The notes: generated by a model not told the origin, from the letters alone. A stretch of DNA of 64,000 nt from Micromonospora peucetia (GCF_900091625.1 NZ_FMIC01000002.1:1364001-1428000); one strand, 5' to 3'. Positions 9,066 to 17,185 are shown, counted from the stretch's first letter. A program made the numbers and translations.

Positions 9066-10214
9066 ATGTCAGCACCCGTCAGCACCGTCTCCGACGCGAT
9101 CCAGGCCGCGCTGGCCACCGTCAACGACCCGGAGATCCGCCGGCCCATCACCGAGCTGGGCATGGTCCGCTCCGCCGAGATCGGCGACGACGGAGTCGTA
9201 CGGGTCGAACTGCTGCTCACCGTCGCCGGCTGCCCGCTGAAGGACAAGCTGCGCTCGGACATCACGGCCGCCGTCGGCACGGTGCCCGGGGTCACCGGCG
9301 TGGAGATCGAGTTCGGCGTGATGAGCCCTGAGCAGCGCCAGGAGCTCCAGTCGAAGCTACGTGGCGGCGGCGCCTCCCAGGAGCCGGTCATCCCGTTCGC
9401 CCAGCCGGGCTCCCGCACCCGCGTGTACGCGGTCGCCAGCGGCAAGGGCGGCGTCGGCAAGTCCAGCGTGACGGTCAACCTGGCCGCCGCCCTGGCCGCC
9501 CGCGGGCTCTCCGTCGGCGTGGTCGACGCGGACATCTACGGCCACTCGGTGCCCCGGATGCTCGGCGCGGACGGCCGCCCGACCCGCGTCGAGGACATGA
9601 TCATGCCGCCGCAGTCGCACGGCGTGAAGGTCATCTCGATCGGCATGTTCACCGCCGGCAACGCCGCCGTGGTGTGGCGCGGTCCGATGCTGCACCGGGC
9701 GTTGCAGCAGTTCCTCGCCGACGTCTACTGGGGTGAGCTGGACGTGCTCCTGCTCGACCTGCCCCCGGGCACCGGCGACGTGGCCATCTCCCTGGCCCAA
9801 CTGCTGCCCAACTCCGAGATCCTGATCGTCACGACCCCGCAGGCCGCCGCCGCCGAGGTGGCGGAGCGGGCCGGCGCGATCGCGTTGCAGACCCACCAGC
9901 GCGTGGTCGGCGTCATCGAGAACATGTCCTGGCTGGAGCTGCCGGACGGCTCCCGGATGGAGGTCTTCGGCGCGGGCGGCGGCCAGACGGTCGCCGAGTC
10001 GCTGACACAGACCATCGGCGCGCAGGTGCCGCTGCTCGGGCAGATCCCGCTCGACACCCGGGTCCGCGAGGCCGGCGACGACGGCACCCCGATCGTGCTG
10101 GCCGCGCCGGAGTCGCCGGCCGCGAGGGCACTGGGCCAGATCGCCGACCGGCTCGCTTTGCGGCGGGAGTCGCTGCTCGGCAAGCCGCTGGGCCTCAAGC
10201 CCGCCGGCCGCTGA
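9066..10214 (+). CDS. mrp: Mrp/NBP35-family P-loop ATPase (iron-sulfur carrier type)
   Basis: A 382-residue protein. It has an N-terminal DUF59/FeS-assembly domain (residues 1-95, including GCPLKDKL) followed by a MinD-like ATPase. The deviant Walker A is GKGGVGKSSVTVN near residue 127, and the switch regions are VDADIYG and DLPPGTGDVAISLAQ. Family members bind and transfer Fe-S clusters. The C-terminal CxxC pair usually found after ENMS is absent here (ENMSWLELPDGSRMEVFG), as I recall for actinobacterial Mrp, which leaves the cluster-binding role open. It is convergent with tatB across a repeat-filled gap. Confidence 0.9.
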   Translation: MSAPVSTVSDAIQAALATVNDPEIRRPITELGMVRSAEIGDDGVVRVELLLTVAGCPLKDKLRSDITAAVGTVPGVTGVEIEFGVMSPEQRQELQSKLRGGGASQEPVIPFAQPGSRTRVYAVASGKGGVGKSSVTVNLAAALAARGLSVGVVDADIYGHSVPRMLGADGRPTRVEDMIMPPQSHGVKVISIGMFTAGNAAVVWRGPMLHRALQQFLADVYWGELDVLLLDLPPGTGDVAISLAQLLPNSEILIVTTPQAAAAEVAERAGAIALQTHQRVVGVIENMSWLELPDGSRMEVFGAGGGQTVAESLTQTIGAQVPLLGQIPLDTRVREAGDDGTPIVLAAPESPAARALGQIADRLALRRESLLGKPLGLKPAGR

Positions 10215-10461
10215 CCGTACGCCGGTCGCCGGCGGCCGGCGGCCGGCGGCCGGCGCTGTCGCCACCGGCTCGAAGCGACGAAGCTCAATCGCAGGAGGGC
10301 GTCGGGGGCAGCCGGTCTCGCGCACAAGCTCTGCCCGACCATGATCGTCTGATGGAAAACCGGCCGGATCCATCCCCACGCTCCGGCTGCCCATCAACTG
10401 ATCATGGTAGTGATCGAGCCGCAGTCGGGCGGGGGCAGGGCGCAGCCGGGCGGGCGGGTCA
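10215..10461. other. intergenic stretch with short GC repeats and a palindromic element
   Basis: No gene is seen. Directly after the mrp stop there are about four copies of the 7-base unit GGCCGGC (10228-10256), which could act as a terminator. A separate interrupted palindrome (10338-10408) is listed on its own. The remainder is unremarkable non-coding sequence of slightly lower GC. Confidence 0.6.
10338..10408. repeat. interrupted palindrome (REP/MITE-like)
   Basis: ACCATGATCgtcTGATGG at the left end is matched by the inverse complement CCATCAactGATCATGGT at the right end: 15 of 18 positions pair, around a 35-base spacer. It lies in the mrp-tatB gap. The size and the terminal inverted arms resemble a repeated extragenic palindrome or a small non-autonomous element. 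Copy number elsewhere is unknown. Confidence 0.45.
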
Positions 10462-10729
10462 GGGCGCAGCCGGGCGGGCGCAGCCGAGCGGGCGCAGCCG
10501 GGCGGGCGCAGCCGAGCGGGCGCAGCCGGGCGGGCGCAGCCGAGCGGGCGCAGCCGGGCGGGCGCAGCCGAGCGGGCGCAGCCGAGCGGGCGCAGCCGAG
10601 CGGGCGCAGCCGAGCGGGCGCAGCCGAGCGGGCGCAGCCGAGCGGGCGCAGCCGCGCAGCCGAGCGGGCGCAGCCGCGCAGCCGAGCGGGCGCAGCCGCG
10701 CAGCCGAGCGGGCGCAGCCGCGCAGCCGG
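10462..10729. repeat. 14-bp/22-bp tandem repeat array
   Basis: Thirteen head-to-tail copies of the 14-base unit GGGCGCAGCCG(A/G)GC run from 10462 to 10643. The first eight alternate G and A at position 12; the last five are identical. They are followed by three 22-base units, GGGCGCAGCCGCGCAGCCGAGC (10644-10709), and a degenerate fourth. The 22-mer is the 14-mer with an 8-base internal duplication. A unit of 14 is not a codon multiple and the array sits between two convergent genes, so it is not coding. It should be prone to slippage. Confidence 0.9.
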
Positions 10730-10785
10730 CGGGGGTTAGGGCGCGGCGGGGGTTAGGGCGCGGCGGGGGTTAGGGCGCGGCGGGC
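10730..10785. repeat. 17-bp tandem repeat, three copies
   Basis: The unit GGGGGTTAGGGCGCGGC is repeated three times immediately before the tatB stop codon. It adjoins the 14/22-bp array but has a different unit, so a second expansion event is likely. Confidence 0.85.
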
Positions 10786-10789
10786 GGGG

Positions 10790-11212
10790 TCAGGTCGCGT
10801 CGTCGTAGCTGGCCCGGGGGGCGGGGGCCGGGGCGCTGCCGGTGGCGGTGGCCGGGCGGCTGCCGCCCGCCCGCAGGTCGGCGGCGGAGGCGACGTCCTT
10901 CAGCTCGTTGTGCACGCCGGTGACGTCCGCCCGCAGGTTGTCGTAGACGCCCTGCAACGGCTTCCGGATCGCCTGCTCGTCCTCCTCGCTGAGCAGGTGC
11001 TTGCGGATGAACGCCTTCGGGTGCAGGTCCTCCAGCTGGATGTCGGTGCCCAGCTCGCGACTGAGGTCGGTGGTGGCGTTGTTGGCCATCGTGCGCAGGT
11101 TGCGCACCATGCGCAGGCCGTCGCTGATCACCGCGGGCAGCCGGTCACCGAAGATCAGCAGCGCCACGAGCAGCAGCGCACCGATCTCCCACCAGTTCAG
11201 GTTCTCGAACAC
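10790..11212 (-). CDS. tatB: Sec-independent protein translocase subunit TatB
   Basis: A 140-residue membrane protein of the twin-arginine translocase. The order is a short N-terminal helix (NWWEIGALLLVALLIFG), a Gly-Asp hinge, an amphipathic helix (RLPAVISDGLRMVRNLRTMANN), then a long charged tail containing IQLEDLHPKAFIRKHLL. TatB/TatC recognise folded substrates with RR signals. GTG 11212 was chosen because AAGGAGG (11227-11221) stands 8 bases upstream; the longer reading to 11242 would run through this site. It lies downstream of htrA on the same strand, as in mycobacteria (htrA-tatB). Confidence 0.92.
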   Translation of the reverse strand: MFENLNWWEIGALLLVALLIFGDRLPAVISDGLRMVRNLRTMANNATTDLSRELGTDIQLEDLHPKAFIRKHLLSEEDEQAIRKPLQGVYDNLRADVTGVHNELKDVASAADLRAGGSRPATATGSAPAPAPRASYDDAT

Positions 11213-11285
11213 TGCACGGGCCTCCTTCGGCGTCAGCAGCAAGACTACGCACGTCGGACGCCACCGGGGAGGGGGTGACCGGCCC

Positions 11286-12626
11286 CTACTTGGCGTCTGC
11301 GGCCAGAGTCACGGAGGCGTTCTGCCGGTCCGCGCCCCGGCGATACTCCACGGTCACCACCGCGCCGGGGGCGAACTTGCGGACCAGGGCGATCAGGTCG
11401 GTCGGTTCGGTCATCGGCCGCCCGTTGAGCTTCAGGATCACGTCACCGGCCTTCAGTCCCGCGCCGGCCGCCGGCCCGGACGGCTCCACGGCCGCCAGTC
11501 GTACGCCGGCTCCTCCGGTGCCCGCGGCGGACCCGCCGACCTGGGCGCCGATCACCGTGCGGCGGGCCTTGCCGGTGCCGATGATGTCCTGGGTGATCCG
11601 CTTGGCCTGGTTGATCGGGATGGCGAAGGCGAGGCCGATGTTGCCCGCCTCCTGCCCCTCCGCCACCAGCGACTTGATGGTCGAGTTGACCCCGATCACC
11701 CGGCCCGCCCCGTCGACCAGCGGGCCGCCCGAGTTGCCGTGGTTGACCGCCGCGTCGGTCTGGATCGCCGCGTAGTAGCGCGTGGGGCCACCCGGCTCGC
11801 CGGCCCGCATCGTCCGGTCCAGTGCGCTGACGATGCCGGCTGTGACCGTGTTGGCGAGCGACAGCGGCGAGCCCATGGCGAGCACCGGGTCGCCCACGGC
11901 CAGCGCGTCGGAGTCGCCGAACTCGACCGGCCGCAGGCCCGTCCGAGAGACCTTGATCACGGCGATGTCGGATTCCGGGTCCTGCCCGATGACGGTCGCC
12001 GGGGCCGAACTGCCGTCGTTGAAGATCACCGACGCCTTGCCGGTCGCCCCGGCCAGCACGTGGTCGTTGGTGATCACGTGCCCGTCGGCGCTGGCGATGA
12101 AGCCGGAGCCCTCGCTCGTGCCGCCGAGGCTCGCCACCCGGACGGTCACCACGCTGGGCAGCACCCGCTCGGCGACCCCGGCGAGCGACTCGGGCCGGCG
12201 CTGGGCCAGACCGGGTGCCTGCGGATCCGCGCCGAGCACCGTGCCGGCGGCGCCGCCGCGCACCGCGAAGGCGTACCCGAGCGCGCCGCCCAGGCTGCCC
12301 GCGAGCAACGCGGTGATCAACGGGATGAGCAGCAGTTGCCGCAGCGTGGGCCGGCCCGGGGCGTCCGGGTCGCTGACCGGCTCCGGCTCGTTTCCGGGGC
12401 TCGGCGCGGCCGGCAGCAGCACGGCGGCCGGCGCGCTCGGGTCGCGCCACGGGTCGGCCAGCGCGTCCGACCACCAGGGCGAAGTCGTGCCGCCCCCGGC
12501 GCCCGAAGGCGTCGGCGGCGACCCCACCGGCGGATACCCGGGCCCCGGCGGTCGCGCCGGTGCCGGAGCTCCCCCGGGCTGGCGCCAGTCCCAGCCGTCG
12601 GTCACGTCGGTGCCCTCCCAGTCCAT
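11286..12626 (-). CDS. htrA: HtrA/DegP-type membrane-anchored serine protease with PDZ domain
   Basis: A 446-residue protein. The N-terminus is Pro/Gly-rich and cytoplasmic (about 1-95). One membrane helix follows (LLLIPLITALLAGSLGGALGYAF), then a trypsin-like domain with His in HVITNDHVLAG, Asp in DIAVIKV and nucleophile Ser in NHGNSGGPLVDG. A C-terminal PDZ domain has GAGLKAGDVILKLNGRPM. It is an envelope quality-control protease acting outside the membrane. The 73 bp to the tatB start suggests an operon. In mycobacteria sigE and rseA precede htrA; here the divergent O-methyltransferase gene is directly upstream. Confidence 0.9.
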   Translation of the reverse strand: MDWEGTDVTDGWDWRQPGGAPAPARPPGPGYPPVGSPPTPSGAGGGTTSPWWSDALADPWRDPSAPAAVLLPAAPSPGNEPEPVSDPDAPGRPTLRQLLLIPLITALLAGSLGGALGYAFAVRGGAAGTVLGADPQAPGLAQRRPESLAGVAERVLPSVVTVRVASLGGTSEGSGFIASADGHVITNDHVLAGATGKASVIFNDGSSAPATVIGQDPESDIAVIKVSRTGLRPVEFGDSDALAVGDPVLAMGSPLSLANTVTAGIVSALDRTMRAGEPGGPTRYYAAIQTDAAVNHGNSGGPLVDGAGRVIGVNSTIKSLVAEGQEAGNIGLAFAIPINQAKRITQDIIGTGKARRTVIGAQVGGSAAGTGGAGVRLAAVEPSGPAAGAGLKAGDVILKLNGRPMTEPTDLIALVRKFAPGAVVTVEYRRGADRQNASVTLAADAK

Positions 12627-12787
12627 CCCCGGATCCCGCGCTCCACCGACCCGGCGACAGGGTCGCCCGGTCGCGCTCGCCGGAACACCGCTTCCAGGAT
12701 TACACGGATGCCACGGCTGGAGTCACCTGTTGCCGGCCGTGATCGTCGGGTGGCGGACGCGCGGCTGCGCCCGTACGACGTCGCCTC

Positions 12788-12793
12788 TAGGCT
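12788..12793 (+). promoter_or_regulatory. -10 element (TAGGCT) upstream of the O-methyltransferase gene
   Basis: TAGGCT ends 4 bases before an in-frame GTG at 12798. The expected transcription start falls on that codon, which is consistent with leaderless translation. Confidence 0.4.
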
Positions 12794-12797
12794 CACA

Positions 12798-13493
12798 GTG
12801 CCCACCCGCCCCCGCACCACGCACGCCGCCCGGAGGTGTCCCATCGCCACGGTCGCCGGTTCCGGCACTTCGACGGCCCAGACCCTGCACTTCGCCGAGT
12901 CGTACGTGACCGAGGATCTCGTCCTACGCACCGCCCGCAGTCTGGCCCACGAGGTCGGCCTCGAGGCGGTGACCCCCGGCGCCGGCGCGGCCCTGCGGCT
13001 GCTCGCCGCCGCCGGCAGCGCCCGGGCGGTGGTGGAGATCGGCACCGGCACCGGAGTCAGCGGCGTCTGGCTGCTGCGCGGCATGCGCGCCGACGGCGTA
13101 CTCACCACCATCGACGTCGAGGTCGAGCACCAACGGATCGCCCGGCGGATCTTCACCGAGGCGGGCGTCGCCGCAGGTCGGACCCGGATCATCACCGGTC
13201 GGGCGCTGGACGTGCTCCCCCGGCTCACCGACGGCGCGTACGACCTGGTCTTCGTGGACGCGGAGGCGACCGGGTTCGCCGCCTGCGTGGACGCCGCGCT
13301 GCGGCTGCTGCGGCCGGGCGGCGTGGTCGCGCTCAACGGCACGCTGGCCGGCGGCCGGATCGGCGACCCCGCCGCCCGGGACGTCGAGACGGTGACCGTC
13401 CGCGAGGCGCTGAAGACGATCCGGGAGTCGGAACACTGGATCCCGGCGCTGCTGCCGGTCGGCCACGGGCTGCTCGCCGCCGTCAAGTGCTGA
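12798..13493 (+). CDS. O-methyltransferase (class I SAM, COMT-like)
   Basis: A 231-residue SAM methyltransferase of the Methyltransf_3 family. The early region TLHFAESYVTEDLVLRTARSLA is followed by motif I VVEIGTGTGVSGVWLL, TTIDVEVEHQRIARRIF, and the metal/substrate region YDLVFVDAEATGF. Equivalent genes sit next to sigE in mycobacteria (Rv1220c). The start is uncertain: GTG 12798 is in frame behind a TAGGCT -10. The conserved sequence begins only at about residue 17, where GGAGG stands 6 bases before an ATC codon, so a shorter product from a rare start is conceivable. Confidence 0.8.
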   Translation: MPTRPRTTHAARRCPIATVAGSGTSTAQTLHFAESYVTEDLVLRTARSLAHEVGLEAVTPGAGAALRLLAAAGSARAVVEIGTGTGVSGVWLLRGMRADGVLTTIDVEVEHQRIARRIFTEAGVAAGRTRIITGRALDVLPRLTDGAYDLVFVDAEATGFAACVDAALRLLRPGGVVALNGTLAGGRIGDPAARDVETVTVREALKTIRESEHWIPALLPVGHGLLAAVKC

Positions 13494-13504
13494 CCTACCG
13501 CCGC

Positions 13505-13545
13505 TGACCGGGCGCCCGCCGGGTGCGGGCGCCGCCCGGCGGTCA
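13505..13545. terminator. bidirectional terminator hairpin
   Basis: A 9-bp perfect stem (GGCGCCCGC-cgggt-GCGGGCGCC) is nested within outer arms TGACCG/CGGTCA, between the convergent O-methyltransferase and pepA genes. It reaches the pepA stop codon. Confidence 0.5.
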
Positions 13546-15009
13546 ACCCAGCGAGCCCAGCCAGCGCAGCAGCGAGCGTACGCCCCAGCCGGTCGCGCCC
13601 CGGGTCAGCTCGGCGTCGTCGCCGTCGGCCCAGGACGGCGCGGACATGTCCACGTGCAGCCACCGGTCGCGCAGCCCGCCGGTGAACTCCCGCAGGTAGA
13701 GCGCGGCCATCACGGAACCGGCGCCCCGGTCCGGGGAGCTGTGCAGGTCGGCCAGCTCGCTGCCGAGGTGCTCGGCGTAGTCGGCGGGCAGCGGCATCCG
13801 CCAGGCGGCCTCGCCGGCGGCGGAGATCGCGGCCAGCACGTCCGCGGCGAGCCCCTCGTTGTCGCTGTAGAGGGCACCCATGCGCTTGCCCAGTGCGACC
13901 GCGTTCGCCCCGGTGAGCGTGGCGAGGTCGACCAGCAGGTCGGGCTTGAGCTCGGCGACGGCGTACCCGAGCGCGTCGGCCAGGACGAGCCGCCCCTCGG
14001 CGTCGGAGTTGGTGGTCTCGCTGGTCGTGCCGCCGTAGTGGCGGATGATGTCGCCGGGGCGGAACGCCGAGCCGCTGAGCATGTTCTCGGCCAGCGGAGC
14101 GAGCGTGGTGACCCGGACCGGCAGGCGCAGGGCCGCCGCGCCGAGGGTCGCCGCGACCACCGCCGCCGCGCCGGCCATGTCCTTGCGCATCAGCTTCATC
14201 GACGCCACCGGCTTGATCGAGATACCGCCGGTGTCGAACGTGATCCCCTTGCCGACCAGCACCACGTGGATGCGCGCGTCGGCCGGCCGCCAGTCCAGCT
14301 CGACCAGGCGCGGGCCGCTGGCCGAGCCGCCTCCGACGGCGAGGATGCCGCCGAATCCCTCGGCCGCCAGCTCGTCCGGGCCGCGTACCCGCAGGTGCAG
14401 GTCCGGCACGTCGGCGGCGAGGGTGGCGACCTGGTCGGCGAACCACTCCGGGTTCTTGGTCGACGAGGGGGTGTTGGTGAGATCTCGGGCGAACCGGGTC
14501 ATCCGGGCCGTCGTCCGGGCCAACTCCACCACTGCGGTGTACGCGTCCGGGTCGGCCACCACCACGTCGACCCCGGCCAGGGCGGGAGTGCTGCCGGCGT
14601 CGGTCAGCCGGAACCGGTACGAGGCCAGCAGCAACCCCTCGACCAGTCCGCGTACGGCCGCCGGGGTGACCTCCGCCGGCATGGCCAACGTGATGTGTGT
14701 CTCATCCTTCCCGGCCCGGGCCAGGGCCGCGCCGGCCGTCCGCCAGCCCGCCTCGTCGCCCTCGCCGACGCCGAGCAGCAGCAGCCGGCCGGGATCGCGT
14801 CCGGGCCGCAGCTGTGCCTGGACCTCACCGGGGCGTCCGGTCAGCCGGGCCGCCGGCACCAGGGCGGCAGCCTCCTCGACCACGCCGTCGGGCAGCGTCG
14901 CCGCGGTCGGGGCCGGTCGGGCCGGGTCGTCGTCGCCCGGACCGGGCCAAACGGGCAGAACGAGGGTGTCGAGCCGGTCCGGCTCGGCGAGCAGACGGAT
15001 GGCGAGCAC
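13543..15009 (-). CDS. pepA: leucyl aminopeptidase (M17)
   Basis: A 488-residue cytosolic metallo-aminopeptidase. The C-terminal catalytic domain carries the Zn/Mn ligands and the active-site Lys in VLVGKGITFDTGGISIKP, and the M17 signature NSDAEGRLVLADAL (usually NTDAEGRL; the Thr-to-Ser change is mild). Arg in the signature binds the bicarbonate cofactor. The N-terminal domain (about 1-170) is the poorly conserved alpha/beta cap. It releases N-terminal residues in peptide turnover. It stands alone between two hairpins. Confidence 0.9.
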   Translation of the reverse strand: MLAIRLLAEPDRLDTLVLPVWPGPGDDDPARPAPTAATLPDGVVEEAAALVPAARLTGRPGEVQAQLRPGRDPGRLLLLGVGEGDEAGWRTAGAALARAGKDETHITLAMPAEVTPAAVRGLVEGLLLASYRFRLTDAGSTPALAGVDVVVADPDAYTAVVELARTTARMTRFARDLTNTPSSTKNPEWFADQVATLAADVPDLHLRVRGPDELAAEGFGGILAVGGGSASGPRLVELDWRPADARIHVVLVGKGITFDTGGISIKPVASMKLMRKDMAGAAAVVAATLGAAALRLPVRVTTLAPLAENMLSGSAFRPGDIIRHYGGTTSETTNSDAEGRLVLADALGYAVAELKPDLLVDLATLTGANAVALGKRMGALYSDNEGLAADVLAAISAAGEAAWRMPLPADYAEHLGSELADLHSSPDRGAGSVMAALYLREFTGGLRDRWLHVDMSAPSWADGDDAELTRGATGWGVRSLLRWLGSLG

Positions 15010-15063
15010 GCGGAGCCGTACCTCCAGGAAGCGCGCGGAGGGTGGCTCCGCGGGGAATGAAGA

Positions 15064-15096
15064 CCCTGAGCCACCGGCGGTGCCGGTGGCTCAGGG
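15064..15096 (-). terminator. terminator hairpin downstream of the DUF3117 gene
   Basis: A perfect 15-bp stem, CCCTGAGCCACCGGC, with loop GGT and its exact complement. It lies between the DUF3117 gene and the pepA start, so it most likely ends the DUF3117 transcript. Confidence 0.6.
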
Positions 15097-15137
15097 GTTG
15101 ACGAAAGGCCCACGCGGGCGCGCGGGCCACTTCTCGG

Positions 15138-15305
15138 TCAGCCGGCGGCTGCCTTCAGTGCGTCACCGAGCGCGTTGGCCTCGTCGGGAGTCATCTCGAC
15201 GACGAGCCGGCCACCGCCCTCCAGCGGGACGCGCATGACGATGCCCCGGCCCTCCTTGGTGACTTCCAGCGGACCGTCGCCCGTCCGCGGCTTCATCGCC
15301 GCCAT
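15138..15305 (-). CDS. DUF3117 small conserved protein
   Basis: A 55-residue protein, MAAMKPRTGDGPLEVTKEGR onward, ending in DEANALGDALKAAAG. This is the near-invariant actinobacterial DUF3117 family (mycobacterial Rv1211). ATG 15305 is preceded by GGGGAG in a good position; the frame extends upstream to 15356 but without conserved sequence. The function is unknown. Its high conservation and neighbourhood with tag and folP2-like genes, which is shared with mycobacteria, argue for a core role. Confidence 0.9.
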   Translation of the reverse strand: MAAMKPRTGDGPLEVTKEGRGIVMRVPLEGGGRLVVEMTPDEANALGDALKAAAG

Positions 15306-15495
15306 GTTGTCTCCCCTCAGACCTACACCAGGGTCGGTGGGTTGCCCCACAGCCACTTCGTCTTGACCACCCGCAACCTACGCGGGGGTGTCGACCAACG
15401 ATTTTCCCTGATGAACACCGCCGGACCCAAACCGAAGCAGCATTGATGTAACAGCATCTAGCTTATCCTGAGAAGGCCTGTCACAATGTGCGGTC

Positions 15496-16320
15496 ATGCA
15501 GGCACGGTCGGCACTCTTCGACCTGTACGGCGACCACCTCCGGGCGAGGGGCGGCCGGGCACCCGTTGCCGCCCTGGTCAGGCTGCTGGCGCCGCTCGGG
15601 ATCGCCCCGCCCGCGGTGCGCACGGCGGTCTCCCGAATGGTCCGCCAGGGGTGGCTCGACCCGTGCCGGCTCGCCTCCGGGCCGGGATATTCGATCACAC
15701 CGAAAGCCGCCCGCCGGCTGGACGAGGCGGCGGCCCGGATCTACCGGACCGGCCGGATCACCTGGGACGGACGGTTCGACCTGCTGTCGCTGGAAGTCCC
15801 CCTGTCCCGGCGGGACCGGCAGCGGCTCGCCGCCAACCTGACCTTCCTCGGCTACGGCGCCCTGGACGAGAGCACCTGGGTGGCCACCCGACCGGGTGAG
15901 GACGTGGACGTGCTGCTCGACGAGGCGGGCGTGCGCTACGAGCGGTTCACCTCCGCGCACACCGCCGGCACCCCCGGCGCGATGGGCGTGGTCCGCCGGG
16001 CCTGGGACCTGACGGAGATCGGTCAGGCGTACGAGCAGTTCGTCGCCGAGCAGCGACCGCTGCTGGCCGGGGTCACCGTGCGCAGCCCCGACGAGGAGGC
16101 GTACGCGGCCCGGTTCCGGCTAGTGCACGCGTGGCGTACCTTCCTGTTCCGGGACCCGCAGCTGCCCCCGGCACTGCTGCCCGAACGCTGGCCCGGCACC
16201 GCCGCCGCCAGTTTCTTCGACCGGCACGCGGCCCGGCTGCGGCCGGCCGCCGACAGGTACGTCGAGCAGTGCCTCGACGTTGGCAACCGCATCGCCCGAC
16301 AGAAGGGTCGTGAGAAGTGA
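15496..16320 (+). CDS. PaaX-family transcriptional regulator
   Basis: A 274-residue regulator. The N-terminal winged helix-turn-helix (SALFDLYGDHLRARGGR, then APPAVRTAVSRMVRQGWL) and the central region DGRFDLLSLEVPLSRRDRQRL are typical of PaaX repressors, which respond to phenylacetyl-CoA in other bacteria. The C-terminal domain (LVHAWRTFLFRDPQLPPALLPERWPG) is also diagnostic. It overlaps the enoyl-CoA hydratase gene (GTGA), so regulator and enzyme are one unit. The other paa genes are not in the window. A weak -10 (CACAAT, 15482-15487) precedes the ATG and no clear ribosome-binding site is seen. Confidence 0.85.
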   Translation: MQARSALFDLYGDHLRARGGRAPVAALVRLLAPLGIAPPAVRTAVSRMVRQGWLDPCRLASGPGYSITPKAARRLDEAAARIYRTGRITWDGRFDLLSLEVPLSRRDRQRLAANLTFLGYGALDESTWVATRPGEDVDVLLDEAGVRYERFTSAHTAGTPGAMGVVRRAWDLTEIGQAYEQFVAEQRPLLAGVTVRSPDEEAYAARFRLVHAWRTFLFRDPQLPPALLPERWPGTAAASFFDRHAARLRPAADRYVEQCLDVGNRIARQKGREK

Positions 16321-17108
16321 CCGAGCCTCTGCTCGTCGACCGCACCGACGCCGTCGTCACCCTGACGCTGAACCGCCCCACGGCGATGAACGCGCTCGAC
16401 GTGGCACTCAAGGAGGCGCTGCGGGACACGCTGGCCGAGCTGGAGACCGACCGGTCCTGCCGCGCGGTGGTGCTCGCGGGCGCGGGCCGGTCGTTCAGCG
16501 CCGGCCAGGACCTGCGGGAGCACGTGCAGACCCTGGAGTCCACCGACGGCAACCCGTTGGACACCGTCCGGGCGCACTACAACCCGATCGCCGCCCGGCT
16601 GGCCAACCTGCCCAAGCCGGTCGTCGCGGCGGTGCGGGGGATGGCCGCCGGGGCGGGCGCCTCGCTGGCCTTTCTGGCCGACATCCGCATCGGCGGACCG
16701 TCGACCAGCTTCCTGATGGCGTTCGCCAAGGTCGGGCTCGCCGCCGACACCGGCGCCTCCTGGACGCTGCCCCGGCTGGTCGGCCACGCCAAGGCGATCG
16801 AGCTGCTGATGCTGGCCGAGCCGGTGCGCGCGACGGACGCCTGCCAGCTCGGGCTGCTCAACCGCCTGGTGGAGGACGACGAGCAGGTGCTGCCGACCGC
16901 CCAGGAGCTGGCCGCCCGGCTGGCCGCCGGCCCGACCGTCGCGTACGGGGCGATCAAGCGGCAGCTCTCCATCGCCGACGCGGGCACGCTGGCCGACGCC
17001 CTGGCCGCCGAGGCCCAGGCGCAGTCGATCTGCGGGAGCACCGCCGACCACCGCGCCGGCACCCTGGCCTTCGTCAACAAGCAGAAGGCGGTCTTCGAGG
17101 GTCGCTGA
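16317..17108 (+). CDS. enoyl-CoA hydratase/isomerase (PaaG-like)
   Basis: A 263-residue crotonase-fold enzyme. The oxyanion-hole segments are LAGAGRSFSAGQDL and VRGMAAGAGASLAFLADIRI, and the segment TGASWTLPRLVGHAKAIELL is typical of 2-(1,2-epoxy-phenyl)acetyl-CoA isomerase (PaaG) and related hydratases. The start overlaps the stop of the PaaX gene. The context supports a role in phenylacetate or another aromatic/CoA thioester pathway, but the substrate cannot be fixed from sequence. Confidence 0.85.
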   Translation: MTEPLLVDRTDAVVTLTLNRPTAMNALDVALKEALRDTLAELETDRSCRAVVLAGAGRSFSAGQDLREHVQTLESTDGNPLDTVRAHYNPIAARLANLPKPVVAAVRGMAAGAGASLAFLADIRIGGPSTSFLMAFAKVGLAADTGASWTLPRLVGHAKAIELLMLAEPVRATDACQLGLLNRLVEDDEQVLPTAQELAARLAAGPTVAYGAIKRQLSIADAGTLADALAAEAQAQSICGSTADHRAGTLAFVNKQKAVFEGR

Positions 17109-17127
17109 CGCCTACCGGGCCGGCCCA

Positions 17128-17164
17128 CCGCAGGCCTCGGGCAGGCGGCGGGCCGAGCCTGCGG
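17128..17164. terminator. bidirectional terminator hairpin
   Basis: CCGCAGGcCTCGG pairs with CCGAGCCTGCGG (12 bp with one bulge) around a 12-base loop, between two convergent genes. Confidence 0.5.
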
Positions 17165-17185
17165 CGGGGCACCGACCCGATCGGG

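Noticed and set aside
10352..10756. Open frame encoding a GRAQPSGRSRAGAAE-type repeat protein
   Set aside because: It is the translation of the 14-bp DNA repeat, is not preserved in phase by the 22-bp units, and lies between two convergent genes without a ribosome-binding site.
10462..10785. CRISPR array
   Set aside because: The units are 14-22 bp and directly contiguous, with no unique spacers and no cas genes nearby.
10730..10785. Telomere-like TTAGGG motifs
   Set aside because: They occur only as part of a 17-bp unit in three copies in the chromosome interior; the match is fortuitous.
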